Source: Candidatus Lutibacillus vidarii (lineage in GTDB: Bacteria > Actinomycetota > Actinomycetes > Actinomycetales > Dermatophilaceae). Taken from it: 64,000 nucleotides of DNA. The stretch's first letter is position 1; each line of letters begins with the position of its first letter. A program made the translations under genes and the position numbers. Below are positions 45,785 through 56,224 of the stretch, piece by piece. The DNA lies in assembly GCA_016717165.1 (NCBI GenBank), contig JADKGA010000002.1, positions 124,001-188,000 of the forward strand. The letters are read 5' to 3'. The notes under the pieces are model-generated. The model made no database searches. It saw nothing but the letters and a program-made list of their open reading frames with translations, and was not told where the DNA came from.

Positions 45785-46501
45785 GTGCTCACCCAGGACA
45801 GCGATCTGGCCCGGACCCGCCGGGCCCGTCGGATCTACCGGCTCCTGCTCGAGCGCTACCCGTATGCGCACTGTGAGCTCGACTTCGCGTCCCCCTTCGA
45901 GCTGCTCGTCGCGACCATCCTCTCGGCCCAGACCACCGACGTCCGGGTCAACGCCGTCACCCCCGCGCTCTTCGCCCGGTACCCCACCGCGCAGGCGCTC
46001 GCCGCGGCCGACCGCGCCGAGCTGGAGGAGCTCATCCGCTCGACCGGCTTCTTCCGCGCGAAGTCCCAGTCGCTGCTCGGGCTGGGTGCCGCACTCGTCG
46101 AGAGGTATGCCGGCCAGGTCCCCGGCACCCTCGCCGAGCTCGTGACGCTGCCCGGTGTCGGGCGCAAGACCGCCAATGTCGTCCTCGGCAACGCCTTCGG
46201 GGTCCCCGGGATCACCGTCGACACCCACGTCGGTCGGCTGGCCCGGCGGTTCGGGTGGACCGATGAGGAGGACCCGGTCAAGGTCGAGCACCAGCTCGGT
46301 GCGCTCTTCCCACGCCGGGACTGGACCATGCTCAGCCACCTGCTGATCTTCCACGGCCGACGCACCTGTCATGCGAGGCGCCCGGCCTGCGGCGCCTGCC
46401 CCGTGGCGAGGCTCTGCCCGGCATACGGCGAAGGGGAGACCGACCCGACCCGCGCCGCCGCCCTGCTTGCCTACGAGCTCGCGCCCGGAGCGACCCCGTG
46501 A
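45785..46501 (+). CDS. nth: Endonuclease III (DNA glycosylase/AP lyase)
   Basis: This base-excision repair enzyme removes oxidised pyrimidines. The 238-residue product has the helix-hairpin-helix [10 protein letters not shown] with catalytic Lys near residue 127, and catalytic Asp in T-V-D-T-H-V near 145. The [4Fe-4S] motif C-x6-C-x2-C-x5-C lies at 196-212. The GTG at 45785 is 6 nt after TAGTCT (45773-45778), a leaderless pattern. GTGA overlap couples it to the CoA-type Nudix gene. The thioredoxin-like gene found here in mycobacteria is missing. Confidence 0.97.
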   Translation: MLTQDSDLARTRRARRIYRLLLERYPYAHCELDFASPFELLVATILSAQTTDVRVNAVTPALFARYPTAQALAAADRAELEELIRSTGFFRAKSQSLLGLGAALVERYAGQVPGTLAELVTLPGVGRKTANVVLGNAFGVPGITVDTHVGRLARRFGWTDEEDPVKVEHQLGALFPRRDWTMLSHLLIFHGRRTCHARRPACGACPVARLCPAYGEGETDPTRAAALLAYELAPGATP

Positions 46502-47157
46502 GCGACCCCGTGAGCGCCGCGCGGCCGGCCTGGCTGGGGACTGTTGTCGGCGCACTCGACGGGTTGGACCCGCTGTGGCTCAGCCGGTTCCAACCCCCTC
46601 CGGGCGGCGGGCGGGACTCGGCCGTGCTCATCCTCGTCGGGCCGCATCACGGTGACGAGCTCGGCACGGTGGTTCTGACCGAGAGGGCCGCGTCGATGCG
46701 TTCGCATGCCGGTCAGGTGTCCTTCCCCGGTGGGGTCCAGGACCCCGGCGACGACGGGCCGGTCGCTGCGGCGCTGCGCGAGGGGCATGAGGAGGTCGAG
46801 CTCGACCCATCCAGCGTTGACATCGTCACGACCTTGCCGCCGCTCTTCCTGCCGGTGAGCGACCATGTCGTCACCCCGGTCGTCGGGTGGTGGCGCGAGC
46901 CGCACCCGGTCCACGCGCGTAACCCGGCGGAGGTGGCCCGCACCGTCATCGCCCCGGTGTCCGCCCTGGTCGACCCGGCGAACCGGTTCACCGTCACCCA
47001 CCCGAGCGGTTTCGTCGGGCCTGGGTTCTCCGTCGACGGCCTCTTCGTCTGGGGCTTCACCGCGGGGCTGCTCAGCAAGCTCTTCGAGCTCGGCGGCGTG
47101 GCCCGGCCGTGGGACGAGTCGGTGCGAGTGCCCTTCGACACGCCGGGGCGACGGTGA
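46498..47157 (+). CDS. CoA-pyrophosphatase-type Nudix hydrolase (Rv3672c-like)
   Basis: The 219-residue product has a Nudix box G-G-V-Q-D-P-G-D-D then [11 protein letters not shown] near residues 78-102. The central R-E-x-x-E-E metal-binding core is intact. The first Glu of the consensus is Asp, and the Gly near the end is Glu, so the box is slightly off-consensus. The segment L-P-P-L-F-L-P-V-S near 115 is typical of the CoA diphosphatase subgroup. Start GTG overlaps nth; a second GTG 12 nt on is an alternative. Coupled to marP. Confidence 0.88.
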   Translation: MSDPVSAARPAWLGTVVGALDGLDPLWLSRFQPPPGGGRDSAVLILVGPHHGDELGTVVLTERAASMRSHAGQVSFPGGVQDPGDDGPVAAALREGHEEVELDPSSVDIVTTLPPLFLPVSDHVVTPVVGWWREPHPVHARNPAEVARTVIAPVSALVDPANRFTVTHPSGFVGPGFSVDGLFVWGFTAGLLSKLFELGGVARPWDESVRVPFDTPGRR

Positions 47158-48341
47158 TGCTCGACCTCCTGCTCGTCCTGATCCTCGGCGCCTATGCCGT
47201 CTCGGGGTACCGCTCCGGCGCGATCGTCAGCGTCCTGTCCGTCATCGGCTTCCTCGCCGGGGGGGCCGTAGGGCTCTGGCTCGGACCGGCAGTGCTGCGC
47301 TCCACCGGCTGGCTCTCCGGCGGCGGGCCGAGCCTGGTCGTCGTCCTCGTCGGCATCGTCGTCTTCTGCGCCTCGCTCGGTCAGGGCGCCATGGGCGTGG
47401 TCGCCCGCCGCGCCAGGCCCCCACAGAGCCGAACCGCGGCGCACCGGGTCGACTCCGTCCTCGGTGCGGTCGCCACGGTGTGTGCCGCCACCCTGCTGCT
47501 CTGGTATGCCGGTGACCTCGCGCGGATCAGCGGTCCGGCGGCGCTGAGCCGGGCCGTGTCGACCTCCAGGGTCATACGGCTCATCGACTCCCTGGTGCCC
47601 AGCCAGGCCGCCGGCTTCTTCGCCACGGTTCGTGAGCTCGCCCAGGAGGGCTTCCCCCGGGTCTTCAACGACCTCGGGCCCGAGCCGATCCTCCAGGTCG
47701 ACCCGCCGGAGACCGGGTCGGTGACGGCCGCGGCCAAGGCCGTAAGCTCGCGCTCGGTCGTCAAGGTGACCGGGGTGGCGCCCAGCTGCGGGAAGGCGCT
47801 GGAGGGCAGCGGCTGGGTGGTGGCCCCAGAGCGGGTCGTGACGAATGCCCACGTCGTCGCGGGGGTGGACGAGCCGTCGGTCCAGCCCGGTGGGGTCGGC
47901 CCGACCTTCCACGCGCTCGTCGTCGTCTTCGACCCGGCCCGCGATCTCGCGGTCCTCGCCGTGCCTGGCCTCAAGGCGCCGGCGATCCCGCTCGGCACGG
48001 AGCTGTCCTCCGCCGACCCGGCCGTGGTCGCCGGCTTCCCCGGGGACGGCTCGCTGCGGCTCGGCGCTGCGCGGGTCCGCTCGGTCTTCACCGCAGTCGG
48101 GGCGGACATCTACGGCCAGCCCGGCGTCCGCCGGCAGATCTACTCGCTGTTCACCACGGTGCGCCCGGGCAGCTCGGGCGGCCCGCTGCTCGACGTCACC
48201 GGCCATGTCGTGGGGGTCGTCTTCGCCCGTTCACTGGAGGACGAGACGACCGGCTACGCGCTCACCCTCACGGAGGCGGCTCCGGTGCTCGAGCGGGCGT
48301 CGACAGGTGTCGCGGTGACGACCGGGCGCTGCCTGGCCTGA
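47157..48341 (+). CDS. marP: MarP-like membrane-anchored periplasmic serine protease
   Basis: The 394-residue protein has four N-terminal membrane helices (about residues 2-20, 25-45, 55-75, 100-118, CvpA-like). An extracytoplasmic trypsin-fold protease follows, with His in T-N-A-H-V-V-A-G near 225, Asp in D-P-A-R-D-L-A-V near 262 and Ser in P-G-S-S-G-G-P near 340. M. tuberculosis MarP (Rv3671c) has the same design and is needed for acid and oxidative resistance by activating a peptidoglycan hydrolase. ATG 47157 overlaps the preceding stop; GTG 47154 is possible. Two extracytoplasmic Cys may form the redox disulfide known in MarP. Confidence 0.93.
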   Translation: MLDLLLVLILGAYAVSGYRSGAIVSVLSVIGFLAGGAVGLWLGPAVLRSTGWLSGGGPSLVVVLVGIVVFCASLGQGAMGVVARRARPPQSRTAAHRVDSVLGAVATVCAATLLLWYAGDLARISGPAALSRAVSTSRVIRLIDSLVPSQAAGFFATVRELAQEGFPRVFNDLGPEPILQVDPPETGSVTAAAKAVSSRSVVKVTGVAPSCGKALEGSGWVVAPERVVTNAHVVAGVDEPSVQPGGVGPTFHALVVVFDPARDLAVLAVPGLKAPAIPLGTELSSADPAVVAGFPGDGSLRLGAARVRSVFTAVGADIYGQPGVRRQIYSLFTTVRPGSSGGPLLDVTGHVVGVVFARSLEDETTGYALTLTEAAPVLERASTGVAVTTGRCLA

Positions 48342-48374
48342 CCGCCGGCCCCGCTCACCGCTGGCCGGGCGCGC

Positions 48375-49286
48375 TCAGGCCAGTCGCTTGACCCAGTCCA
48401 CGAGCAGGGAGCTCACCCGCTCGGGGGCCTCCTCGGTGAGGAAGTGGCCCGCGTCGTCGACGACATAGTTCTCGTATGTCGACACGACATACTGGTCCGA
48501 GCCGGAGGTGACCGAGGGGAGGACGCACCCGTCGGCGCCGCCCTGGAGGTGGAGCACCGGGACGTGGATCGGCGGCTTGAGCCGGTGGGCGAACAGCGGT
48601 CCGTCCTGGCGCAGCTGGCTGCGACCGAGCCACCGGTAGTGCTCTGCGGCGGAGTGCGCGACGAACGGAAGGGCCATCGCGGCGGCATACCGCTCGACAT
48701 CCGCGGGAGTCGGGTAGGAGCCGCCGGGGGCCGCCCAGGCGCGCAGGACCTCCTCGACATACTGATGGTCCCGGGTCATGGCACGCTCCGGAACGAAGGG
48801 CACCTGGAGGCCGAGGATGTACGAGTTCGCGGCCAGCTGACGCCGGTCTGACAGGCTGGCCGAGCGCATCACCCGGGGGTGCGGCATCGACAACGAACCG
48901 ATGGCCCGGGTCACCCCGGCCTGGAGGGTGGGCATGCTCCAGGTGATCCAGCCGCCGAGGCCCTGCCCGACGACCACCGCCTCCTGCTCCCCGAGCGCGC
49001 GGATGATCGCGGCCGTGTCCGCGCACCCGGTGTAGGTGTCATAGCCGCGGGGCGGTTTGTCGGAGGCGCCATACCCGCGCAGGTCGACCGCGACGGCACG
49101 GAATCCGGCGGAGGCGAGAGCGAGCATCTGGTGCCGCCAGGTGAACCAGAACTGGGGGAACCCGTGGAGAAGGACGACCAGCGGACCCTCGCCGATATCG
49201 GCGAGGTGGAAGCGCGCACCGTTCGCCGGAACGAAGCGATGCTCCCAAGGGCCGTCGAGGAGGACCGACGAGGCGTCCTGAGTCAC
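48375..49286 (-). CDS. Alpha/beta hydrolase, EphE-like
   Basis: The 303-residue protein has the epoxide-hydrolase plan: H-G-F-P-Q-F-W-F-T-W (oxyanion hole) near residue 41, D-L-R-G-Y-G-A-S-D-K-P-P near 68, and a C-terminal D-D-A-G-H-F near 276 holding the general-base His. At the nucleophile elbow, where epoxide hydrolases read G-H-D-W-G-G, this protein reads G-Q-G-L-G-G near 107. The catalytic Asp is therefore replaced by Gly. It may be inactive, use another residue, or bind rather than cleave. The GTG start overlaps the holin-like gene stop. Position equals Rv3670. Confidence 0.85.
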   Translation of the reverse strand: MTQDASSVLLDGPWEHRFVPANGARFHLADIGEGPLVVLLHGFPQFWFTWRHQMLALASAGFRAVAVDLRGYGASDKPPRGYDTYTGCADTAAIIRALGEQEAVVVGQGLGGWITWSMPTLQAGVTRAIGSLSMPHPRVMRSASLSDRRQLAANSYILGLQVPFVPERAMTRDHQYVEEVLRAWAAPGGSYPTPADVERYAAAMALPFVAHSAAEHYRWLGRSQLRQDGPLFAHRLKPPIHVPVLHLQGGADGCVLPSVTSGSDQYVVSTYENYVVDDAGHFLTEEAPERVSSLLVDWVKRLA

Positions 49287-49687
49287 CGCTTGAGCGTGGC
49301 GATCGTCTGCTGGGCCGAGGTGATCGCCTTCTGTGGCACAGGGGAGGCCGAGGACAGCGCCTTCTTCCCGACCAGCGCGAGGATGGCGGTGAGGAGGAGC
49401 AGTACGACGGCGACGATGAGATAGCCGGCCCAGACCGGCAGCCCGGCGGCGACCAGGCCGTAGGCGGCGGACTGAAGCAGCAGGATGAGCGCGAGCAGCG
49501 AAAGGAAGCCGGCCGCACCGAGCAGCCCGACACCCTTGCCCATGACCTTGGCGCCGGTGGTCACCTCGGCCTTGGCGAGGGCGATCTCCGTGCGCAGGAT
49601 GGTGGAGAGGTCCTCCGAGGCCGACGCGACGAGCTGTCCGAGCGTCCGCTCCTCGCCAGGGCCACCCGTGGGCGTGCTCATGGTCAT
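49283..49687 (-). CDS. Phage-holin-like family membrane protein (Rv3669-like)
   Basis: The 134-residue protein has an amphipathic N-terminal helix (L-V-A-S-A-S-E-D-L-S-T-I-L-R-T-E) and two hydrophobic helices at about 55-78 and 84-106, as in the actinobacterial holin-superfamily-III-like (DUF1469) proteins. The ATG at 49687 follows GGAAGGG; a second ATG two codons later is possible. Coupled to the EphE-like gene by a GTGA overlap. No lysis role is implied by the name. Confidence 0.85.
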   Translation of the reverse strand: MTMSTPTGGPGEERTLGQLVASASEDLSTILRTEIALAKAEVTTGAKVMGKGVGLLGAAGFLSLLALILLLQSAAYGLVAAGLPVWAGYLIVAVVLLLLTAILALVGKKALSSASPVPQKAITSAQQTIATLKR

Positions 49688-49724
49688 CGGATCCCTTCCT
49701 CTGTCAGGTCCGTTCGAGATGAGG

Positions 49725-51014
49725 CTACCCCTGGGAGTAGACGTCGGGTACACCGTCCGCGTCGCTGTCCAGATCTTCGGCCTCGACGAGGCGCCGGTAG
49801 ACGGTGTTGCGGCGGCGCAGGATGACCGCCGCGGCAAGGGCGGCGAGGGCGGAGCCGAGGAGCACGGCGAGCTTGACCGCCCCGTCGAGCTGCGAGCCCG
49901 GCCCGAAGGCGAGCTCGCCGATGAGCAGGCTGACGGTGAACCCGATCCCGGCGAGGAAGGACAGCCCGAGCACGTCCGACCAGGCGAGGTCGTCGTCGAG
50001 GCTGGCGCGGGTGAACCGGTGGACGAGGTAGGTGCCACCGAAGACTCCGACAGCCTTGCCCACGACGAGGGCGGCGACGATGGCGATGACGACCGGGTGG
50101 CTGAGACTGCTCGCCAGCCCGCCGCTCACGGTCACCCCAGCGGCGAAGAAGGCGAAGACTGGCACGGCGAAGCCGGCGGAGACCGGCCGCAGGGCGTGTT
50201 CGATGCGCTCGGCCAGGCTGTCCAGATCCGCGTCGGCGGGGTCATGACCTGCCGGAACGAGCAGGCCGAGGACCACGCCTGCGACGGTCGCGTGGACTCC
50301 GGAGGCATGGACCAGGGTCCACGCGAGCACCGCTGGTATGGCGAGCAGCACCGGGTGAGTCCATCCCTTGCGGAGCAGGCCGGCCCAGATCCCGAGCGGG
50401 ACCAGGGCGAGGGCCAGCCACTGCAGCGCGAGATCGGAGGAGTAGAAGACCGCGATGATCGTGATCGCGATGAGGTCGTCGACCACGGCCAGGGTCAGCA
50501 GGAAGGACCGCAGCGCGGACGGCAGGTGGGTCCCCAGGACCGCGAGCACGGCTAGAGCGAAGGCGATATCGGTCGCCGTGGGCACGGCCCAGCCGCGGAG
50601 CTGGTCGCTCCCCATCCCGGTGACGACTCCGACATAGACCAGCACGGGAACGATGACGCCACCGACCGCTGCGGCCACCGGCACGGCCGCCTTGACCCGG
50701 TCGGAGAGGTCACCGTCAACGAGCTCGCGCTTCAGCTCGATCCCGGCGACGAGGAAGAAGATCGCGAGGAGCCCGTCGGCGGCCCAGTGGCCGAGGGTGA
50801 GCCGAAGGTGCAGCGCCTCGACGCCGATATAGGTGTCCCGCACCTGGTGGTACCACTGGCTCCACGGGCTGTTGGCGACCACGAGGGCCAGGACGGCGGC
50901 GCCGAGGAGCAGGGCGCCACCGACGGTCTCCTGATGGAGTACGCGGGCGACATACCTGGCATTGCGCCAGCTGGACCGGGCGAACAGGCGGGCGGCAGCG
51001 GCAGGGGTGCTCAT
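49725..51014 (-). CDS. nhaA: Na+/H+ antiporter NhaA
   Basis: It exports sodium in exchange for protons. The 429-residue protein has about 12 membrane helices and the family's ion-binding Asp pair in L-A-V-V-D-D-L-I-A-I near residue 170. Other family segments are F-F-L-V-A-G-I-E-L-K-R-E near 85 and P-T-A-T-D-I-A-F-A-L near 147. The hydrophilic C-terminal tail, D-S-D-A-D-G-V-P-D, looks like a calcium-binding loop of thrombospondin type 3. Such a tail is unusual for NhaA. ATG follows GAGGAG. It is inserted here relative to the mycobacterial order. Confidence 0.95.
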   Translation of the reverse strand: MSTPAAAARLFARSSWRNARYVARVLHQETVGGALLLGAAVLALVVANSPWSQWYHQVRDTYIGVEALHLRLTLGHWAADGLLAIFFLVAGIELKRELVDGDLSDRVKAAVPVAAAVGGVIVPVLVYVGVVTGMGSDQLRGWAVPTATDIAFALAVLAVLGTHLPSALRSFLLTLAVVDDLIAITIIAVFYSSDLALQWLALALVPLGIWAGLLRKGWTHPVLLAIPAVLAWTLVHASGVHATVAGVVLGLLVPAGHDPADADLDSLAERIEHALRPVSAGFAVPVFAFFAAGVTVSGGLASSLSHPVVIAIVAALVVGKAVGVFGGTYLVHRFTRASLDDDLAWSDVLGLSFLAGIGFTVSLLIGELAFGPGSQLDGAVKLAVLLGSALAALAAAVILRRRNTVYRRLVEAEDLDSDADGVPDVYSQG

Positions 51015-51096
51015 GGGCTCCTCAGCGAGGGGGAAGGGCCCATTTTCGCATCATCGTGGCCGGGCCGCTGCGTCGGCGGCCAGGCCACGAGTGCCC

Positions 51097-51648
51097 TCAG
51101 GCCGTTGCTGGGGCTGCGGGGATCGCGCCGACCAGACGCTCGGCCATGGCGGTGAAGCGAGCCGGCAGGTCACGCGATGCCTCCGGGTCCCAGACGCCCT
51201 GGACGCTCAGCTCGCCGCCGAACTGGAGCTGGACGCCCTCGACCTCGACGAGCTTGACGTTGGCGAGCACGGGCGTCAGGGCCGTCATGACGCGGCGCCC
51301 GCCGTGCCAGCCGTAGGCGACGACCGCTACCGGCTTGCCCTGCCACTGCGCGTAGAGGAAGTCGATGGCGTTCTTGAGCACGGCGGGGTAGCCCGCGTTG
51401 TACTCGGGGGTGACGATGACGACGGCGTCGAGGGGCTCGACCCGGCGGCCCCAAGCCTTGGTGTGCTCGTGGACCGGCTCGCCGGCGGCGGCCGGCTTCG
51501 GCTCGTCGTAGAACGGCAGATCCACCTCGGCAAGGTCGATGAGGTCGATCTCGCCATATGCCGAGAGCTGCTCGACCACACTCGCCGCGACGGTCGCAGA
51601 GATGCGGTTCGGCCTGGTGCTGCCGAGGACGACGCCGATTCGGGGCAT
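51097..51648 (-). CDS. NAD(P)H-dependent FMN reductase
   Basis: A 183-residue flavodoxin-like reductase. The FMN phosphate loop is G-S-T-R-P-N-R near residue 9, and the second flavin segment is T-P-E-Y-N-A-G-Y-P near 80 with N-A-I-D-F-L-Y following, typical of the SsuE/ArsH/azoreductase group. ATG follows AGGAG. It may supply reduced flavin, for instance to luciferase-like enzymes, but none lies nearby. It is a single gene between nhaA and acs. Confidence 0.9.
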   Translation of the reverse strand: MPRIGVVLGSTRPNRISATVAASVVEQLSAYGEIDLIDLAEVDLPFYDEPKPAAAGEPVHEHTKAWGRRVEPLDAVVIVTPEYNAGYPAVLKNAIDFLYAQWQGKPVAVVAYGWHGGRRVMTALTPVLANVKLVEVEGVQLQFGGELSVQGVWDPEASRDLPARFTAMAERLVGAIPAAPATA

Positions 51649-51739
51649 GGAGGCTCCTGATGGAAGTGGTTGACAGATCAACGACACAACGCCGCAGGGG
51701 CGGGCGGGTATTCCCCGCCCGCCCCCGCAACCGTCGCGG

Positions 51740-53689
<1,950 letters not shown>

Positions 53690-53737
53690 AGGTCCTCCTG
53701 CGGTGCGCGGCAGCGGGTTCGTCCACTCTGGCCGGGC

Positions 53738-53753
53738 TGTGACCTGTGCGACA
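53738..53753. promoter_or_regulatory. Possible Crp site upstream of acs
   Basis: TGTGA-N6-CGACA matches the Crp consensus TGTGA-N6-TCACA perfectly in the left half and at 3 of 5 positions in the right half. It sits 49 nt before the acs start codon. Crp control of acetate activation is known in mycobacteria; the match here is weak. Confidence 0.25.
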
Positions 53754-53843
53754 AGTGCTGCGTGGAGCACCCGCGGCGGGCGGCGCGTTCGGCCTGCCGA
53801 ACGGCTGGGCGCCCGATCCGTGAGCGGTAGGCGTCTGCGCGGC

Positions 53844-54143
53844 TCAGGACTTCGGGACGATGACCGGGTAGATGTGTTCGAAGGAGATCGTCTTGCCCAG
53901 GCCGGAGGCGACGACATACGTGATCCCGACGACGACCCCGGCGAGGACGAGACCGAAGCACAGGACCGCGAGGAGCCGACCGAGGGGATGGGCGCGGGAG
54001 CGGCTCACCTCGGCGTCACCGCCGACGCCGTATGCCGCAGCACGGATCCCGAGGGCGAAGACCGCCGGGAGTCCGGCGCCGAGGACGAGCCCGACGAGCA
54101 GCACTCGCCAGGCGCCGCTGAGGGCGAACCCGATGTTGGTCAT
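53844..54143 (-). CDS. Small two-helix membrane protein, Pit partner
   Basis: The ATG at 54143 follows AAAGG. The 99-residue product has hydrophobic helices at about 10-35 and 55-80, and a short external C-terminus ending V-I-V-P-K-S. It starts 10 nt after the pit stop, in the same orientation. Similar small membrane proteins often accompany actinobacterial pit genes; no specific family was recognised. Confidence 0.7.
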   Translation of the reverse strand: MTNIGFALSGAWRVLLVGLVLGAGLPAVFALGIRAAAYGVGGDAEVSRSRAHPLGRLLAVLCFGLVLAGVVVGITYVVASGLGKTISFEHIYPVIVPKS

Positions 54144-54153
54144 GACCGACCTT

Positions 54154-55371
54154 TCAGTGGACTGGGACGGGGGTTGTCGCGGCGGCCGGATCCGGCGCCG
54201 TCCAGTCGGCGTTGACATTGGTGTGGTCGACCGGAGCGCGCCGCGAACGCCGCCACATCCAGGACGCGAGGCCGATGAGGATCGCGCAGACCGTGAAGGC
54301 GCCGGCGAGCCCTCCGACCGCGTGGCCGACATACCAGGTGATGGCGCCGACCAGACCGGCGGCCGGGAAGGTGACGAACCAGGCCAGGACCATCCGCCCG
54401 GCGACACCCCACCGGACCGTGGCACCCCGGCCGATCCCCGTGCCGAGGATGGAGCCGGTGGCCACGTGGGTGGTCGACAAGGCGAAGCCGAGGTGACTCG
54501 AAGCGAGGATGACCGCGGCCGACGAGCTCTCGGCGGCCATGCCCTGGGGGGAGTCGATCTCGACCAGGCCCTTGCCGAGGGTGCGGATGATCCGCCAGCC
54601 CCCGAGATAGGTGCCCAGGGCGATGGCCAGTGCGCAGGTCAGCTTGACCCAGAACGGGACGGACTTCGTGTCCGACCAGCTGCCGCTGGCGATGAGCGCG
54701 AGGGTGATGACGCCCATCGTCTTCTGGGCGTCGTTGGTGCCATGGGCGAGCGACACCAGCGAGGCGGACCCGATCTGGCCCCAGCGGAAGCCGCGCTCCT
54801 GGAACCGGCGCTCGACCCCAGCCGTGATGCGGTAGATCAGCCACGTGCCGACGCCGGCGATGGCGACGGCGATGAGCGGCGAGAGCAGGGCCGGCATGAC
54901 GACCTTGCCGATGACGCCGTCGAGCTTGGTGCCATTCCCCACCCAGTTGACCCCGCTCATCCCCAGCCCGGCAATGGTCGCCCCGACCAGTCCGCCGAAC
55001 AGGGCGTGCGAGGAGGACGAGGGCAGGCCGAGCAGCCAGGTCAGCAGGTTCCAGATGATGCCGCCGACCAGGCCGGCGAGGACGATGAGCAGCAGGCCCT
55101 GCCCCTGGTCGACCAGCAGTGCCTGAGCGGGCGCTCCAGTGGAGTCCTGCAGCTTGACCACAGCATTCGTCACCGTGACGGCGACCTCGACGGAGAGGAA
55201 GGCGCCGACGAGGTTGAGGACGGCGGAGAGGGCGACTGCGGCCTTGGGGCGCAGCGCACCTGTGGCGATCGAGGTCGCCATCGCGTTGGCCGTGTCATGG
55301 AAGCCGTTGGTGAAGTCGAAGGTCAACGCCACGACGACCACGAGCGCCAAGATCACTGCGGCTGAGCTCAT
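54154..55371 (-). CDS. pit: PiT-family inorganic phosphate transporter
   Basis: A proton- or cation-coupled low-affinity phosphate permease of 405 residues with about 10 helices. Both PiT signature repeats are present: F-T-N-G-F-H-D-T-A-N near residue 20 and H-G-T-N-D-A-Q-K near 208. S-S-S-H-A-L-F-G-G near 118 and T-T-H-V near 305 are family residues for phosphate. The start ATG has only a close GGAG. It is in one transcript with the small membrane gene that follows. Confidence 0.95.
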   Translation of the reverse strand: MSSAAVILALVVVVALTFDFTNGFHDTANAMATSIATGALRPKAAVALSAVLNLVGAFLSVEVAVTVTNAVVKLQDSTGAPAQALLVDQGQGLLLIVLAGLVGGIIWNLLTWLLGLPSSSSHALFGGLVGATIAGLGMSGVNWVGNGTKLDGVIGKVVMPALLSPLIAVAIAGVGTWLIYRITAGVERRFQERGFRWGQIGSASLVSLAHGTNDAQKTMGVITLALIASGSWSDTKSVPFWVKLTCALAIALGTYLGGWRIIRTLGKGLVEIDSPQGMAAESSSAAVILASSHLGFALSTTHVATGSILGTGIGRGATVRWGVAGRMVLAWFVTFPAAGLVGAITWYVGHAVGGLAGAFTVCAILIGLASWMWRRSRRAPVDHTNVNADWTAPDPAAATTPVPVH

Positions 55372-55479
55372 GTCTCCATGGTGCGACCCTCGAGAGGGTG
55401 CTCTCTCCCGGCGGGGAGCCAGTTTGCCGTAACGTCAACCGTTGTTCTCGGCCCGGTACTCTGGCTCCCCACCGAAGGT

Positions 55480-56070
55480 TCACCAGGTGTGCGCGACGTC
55501 GATGACCAGCCGCGACCCGTCACCTGGGCCGGCGAGGGTGAAGACGCGGAACGGTAGCCGGGCTCGGACGCCGAGACCGACCGTCGTGCGACCCTCGAAG
55601 CTGCCCGCCCACGCGACCTGGCGGAAGGTACGGTAGCCCGTCACGTTGGTCAGCTCCCTGACGTTGACCGGGCGGTATGTCGGCTGGCCAGCAGAGTCGT
55701 ATGCCGGTACGAGAACGACGACGGCGAGACGGGCTCCACCGCGGAGCGGGATCGGCGTGCCGCTGCCGTCGGCCCGCACGGTGTCGACATAGCGGACGTC
55801 ATACCCGACGATCGGGCCGCGGAGGTCGATGACGAGCCGGTCGTAGCACGCGTGCTGACCCGAGCGGACCCCGGTGAGGACCGCACTGGAGCTGCGCGAG
55901 GAGCCTTTGGGCAGCGATCCCCAGGTCACCGAGCAGGTCGACGAGGTCACCGCGGTGCTCAGGGTCGTGGCGAGCTTGGGTGCGGGAGTGGGCGTCGCCG
56001 CCGCAACGGCGGCGGTTGGGACGAGGACGGCGAGGGAGACAGTGGCGAGGGTGGTGAGAGTGCGTGACAT
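55480..56070 (-). CDS. Secreted AMIN-like domain protein
   Basis: ATG at 56070 follows GGAGGA. The 196-residue product has a signal peptide (L-A-V-L-V-P-T-A-A-V-A-A-A, cleavage near 24). A beta-rich domain follows with C-Y-D-R-L-V-I-D-L-R-G near residue 75 and a C-terminal G-S-R-L-V-I-D-V near 185, characteristic of the actinobacterial AMIN-like family of cell-envelope proteins. Two cysteines may pair. No enzyme motif. It is probably bound to wall polymers, by analogy to AMIN domains. Confidence 0.8.
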   Translation of the reverse strand: MSRTLTTLATVSLAVLVPTAAVAAATPTPAPKLATTLSTAVTSSTCSVTWGSLPKGSSRSSSAVLTGVRSGQHACYDRLVIDLRGPIVGYDVRYVDTVRADGSGTPIPLRGGARLAVVVLVPAYDSAGQPTYRPVNVRELTNVTGYRTFRQVAWAGSFEGRTTVGLGVRARLPFRVFTLAGPGDGSRLVIDVAHTW

Positions 56071-56171
56071 GACGTCCTCCGGTGTGGCTGGTCGGCGGAT
56101 GCCGACACCATCCAGACGCGCAGCGGGCCGCCGGGGTTGACCCGGCTGGGGCGCACGGCCTCCGGACACCC

Positions 56172-56205
56172 GCAGGGCCCGGACCGGCAACGGTCCGGGC
56201 CCTGC
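56172..56205. terminator. Strong hairpin between the AMIN-like and symporter genes
   Basis: A perfect 15-bp stem (56172-56186 with 56191-56205) with a GCAA loop lies 20 nt beyond the symporter stop. It probably ends the symporter transcript. No T tract follows. Confidence 0.6.
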
Positions 56206-56224
56206 GCTGTCAAGGCGCGCAAAC

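Noticed and set aside
55372..55490. PHO box (GTTCACC-type) for pit control
   Set aside because: GTTCACC occurs only once, overlapping the stop codon of the AMIN-like gene, without the second direct repeat.
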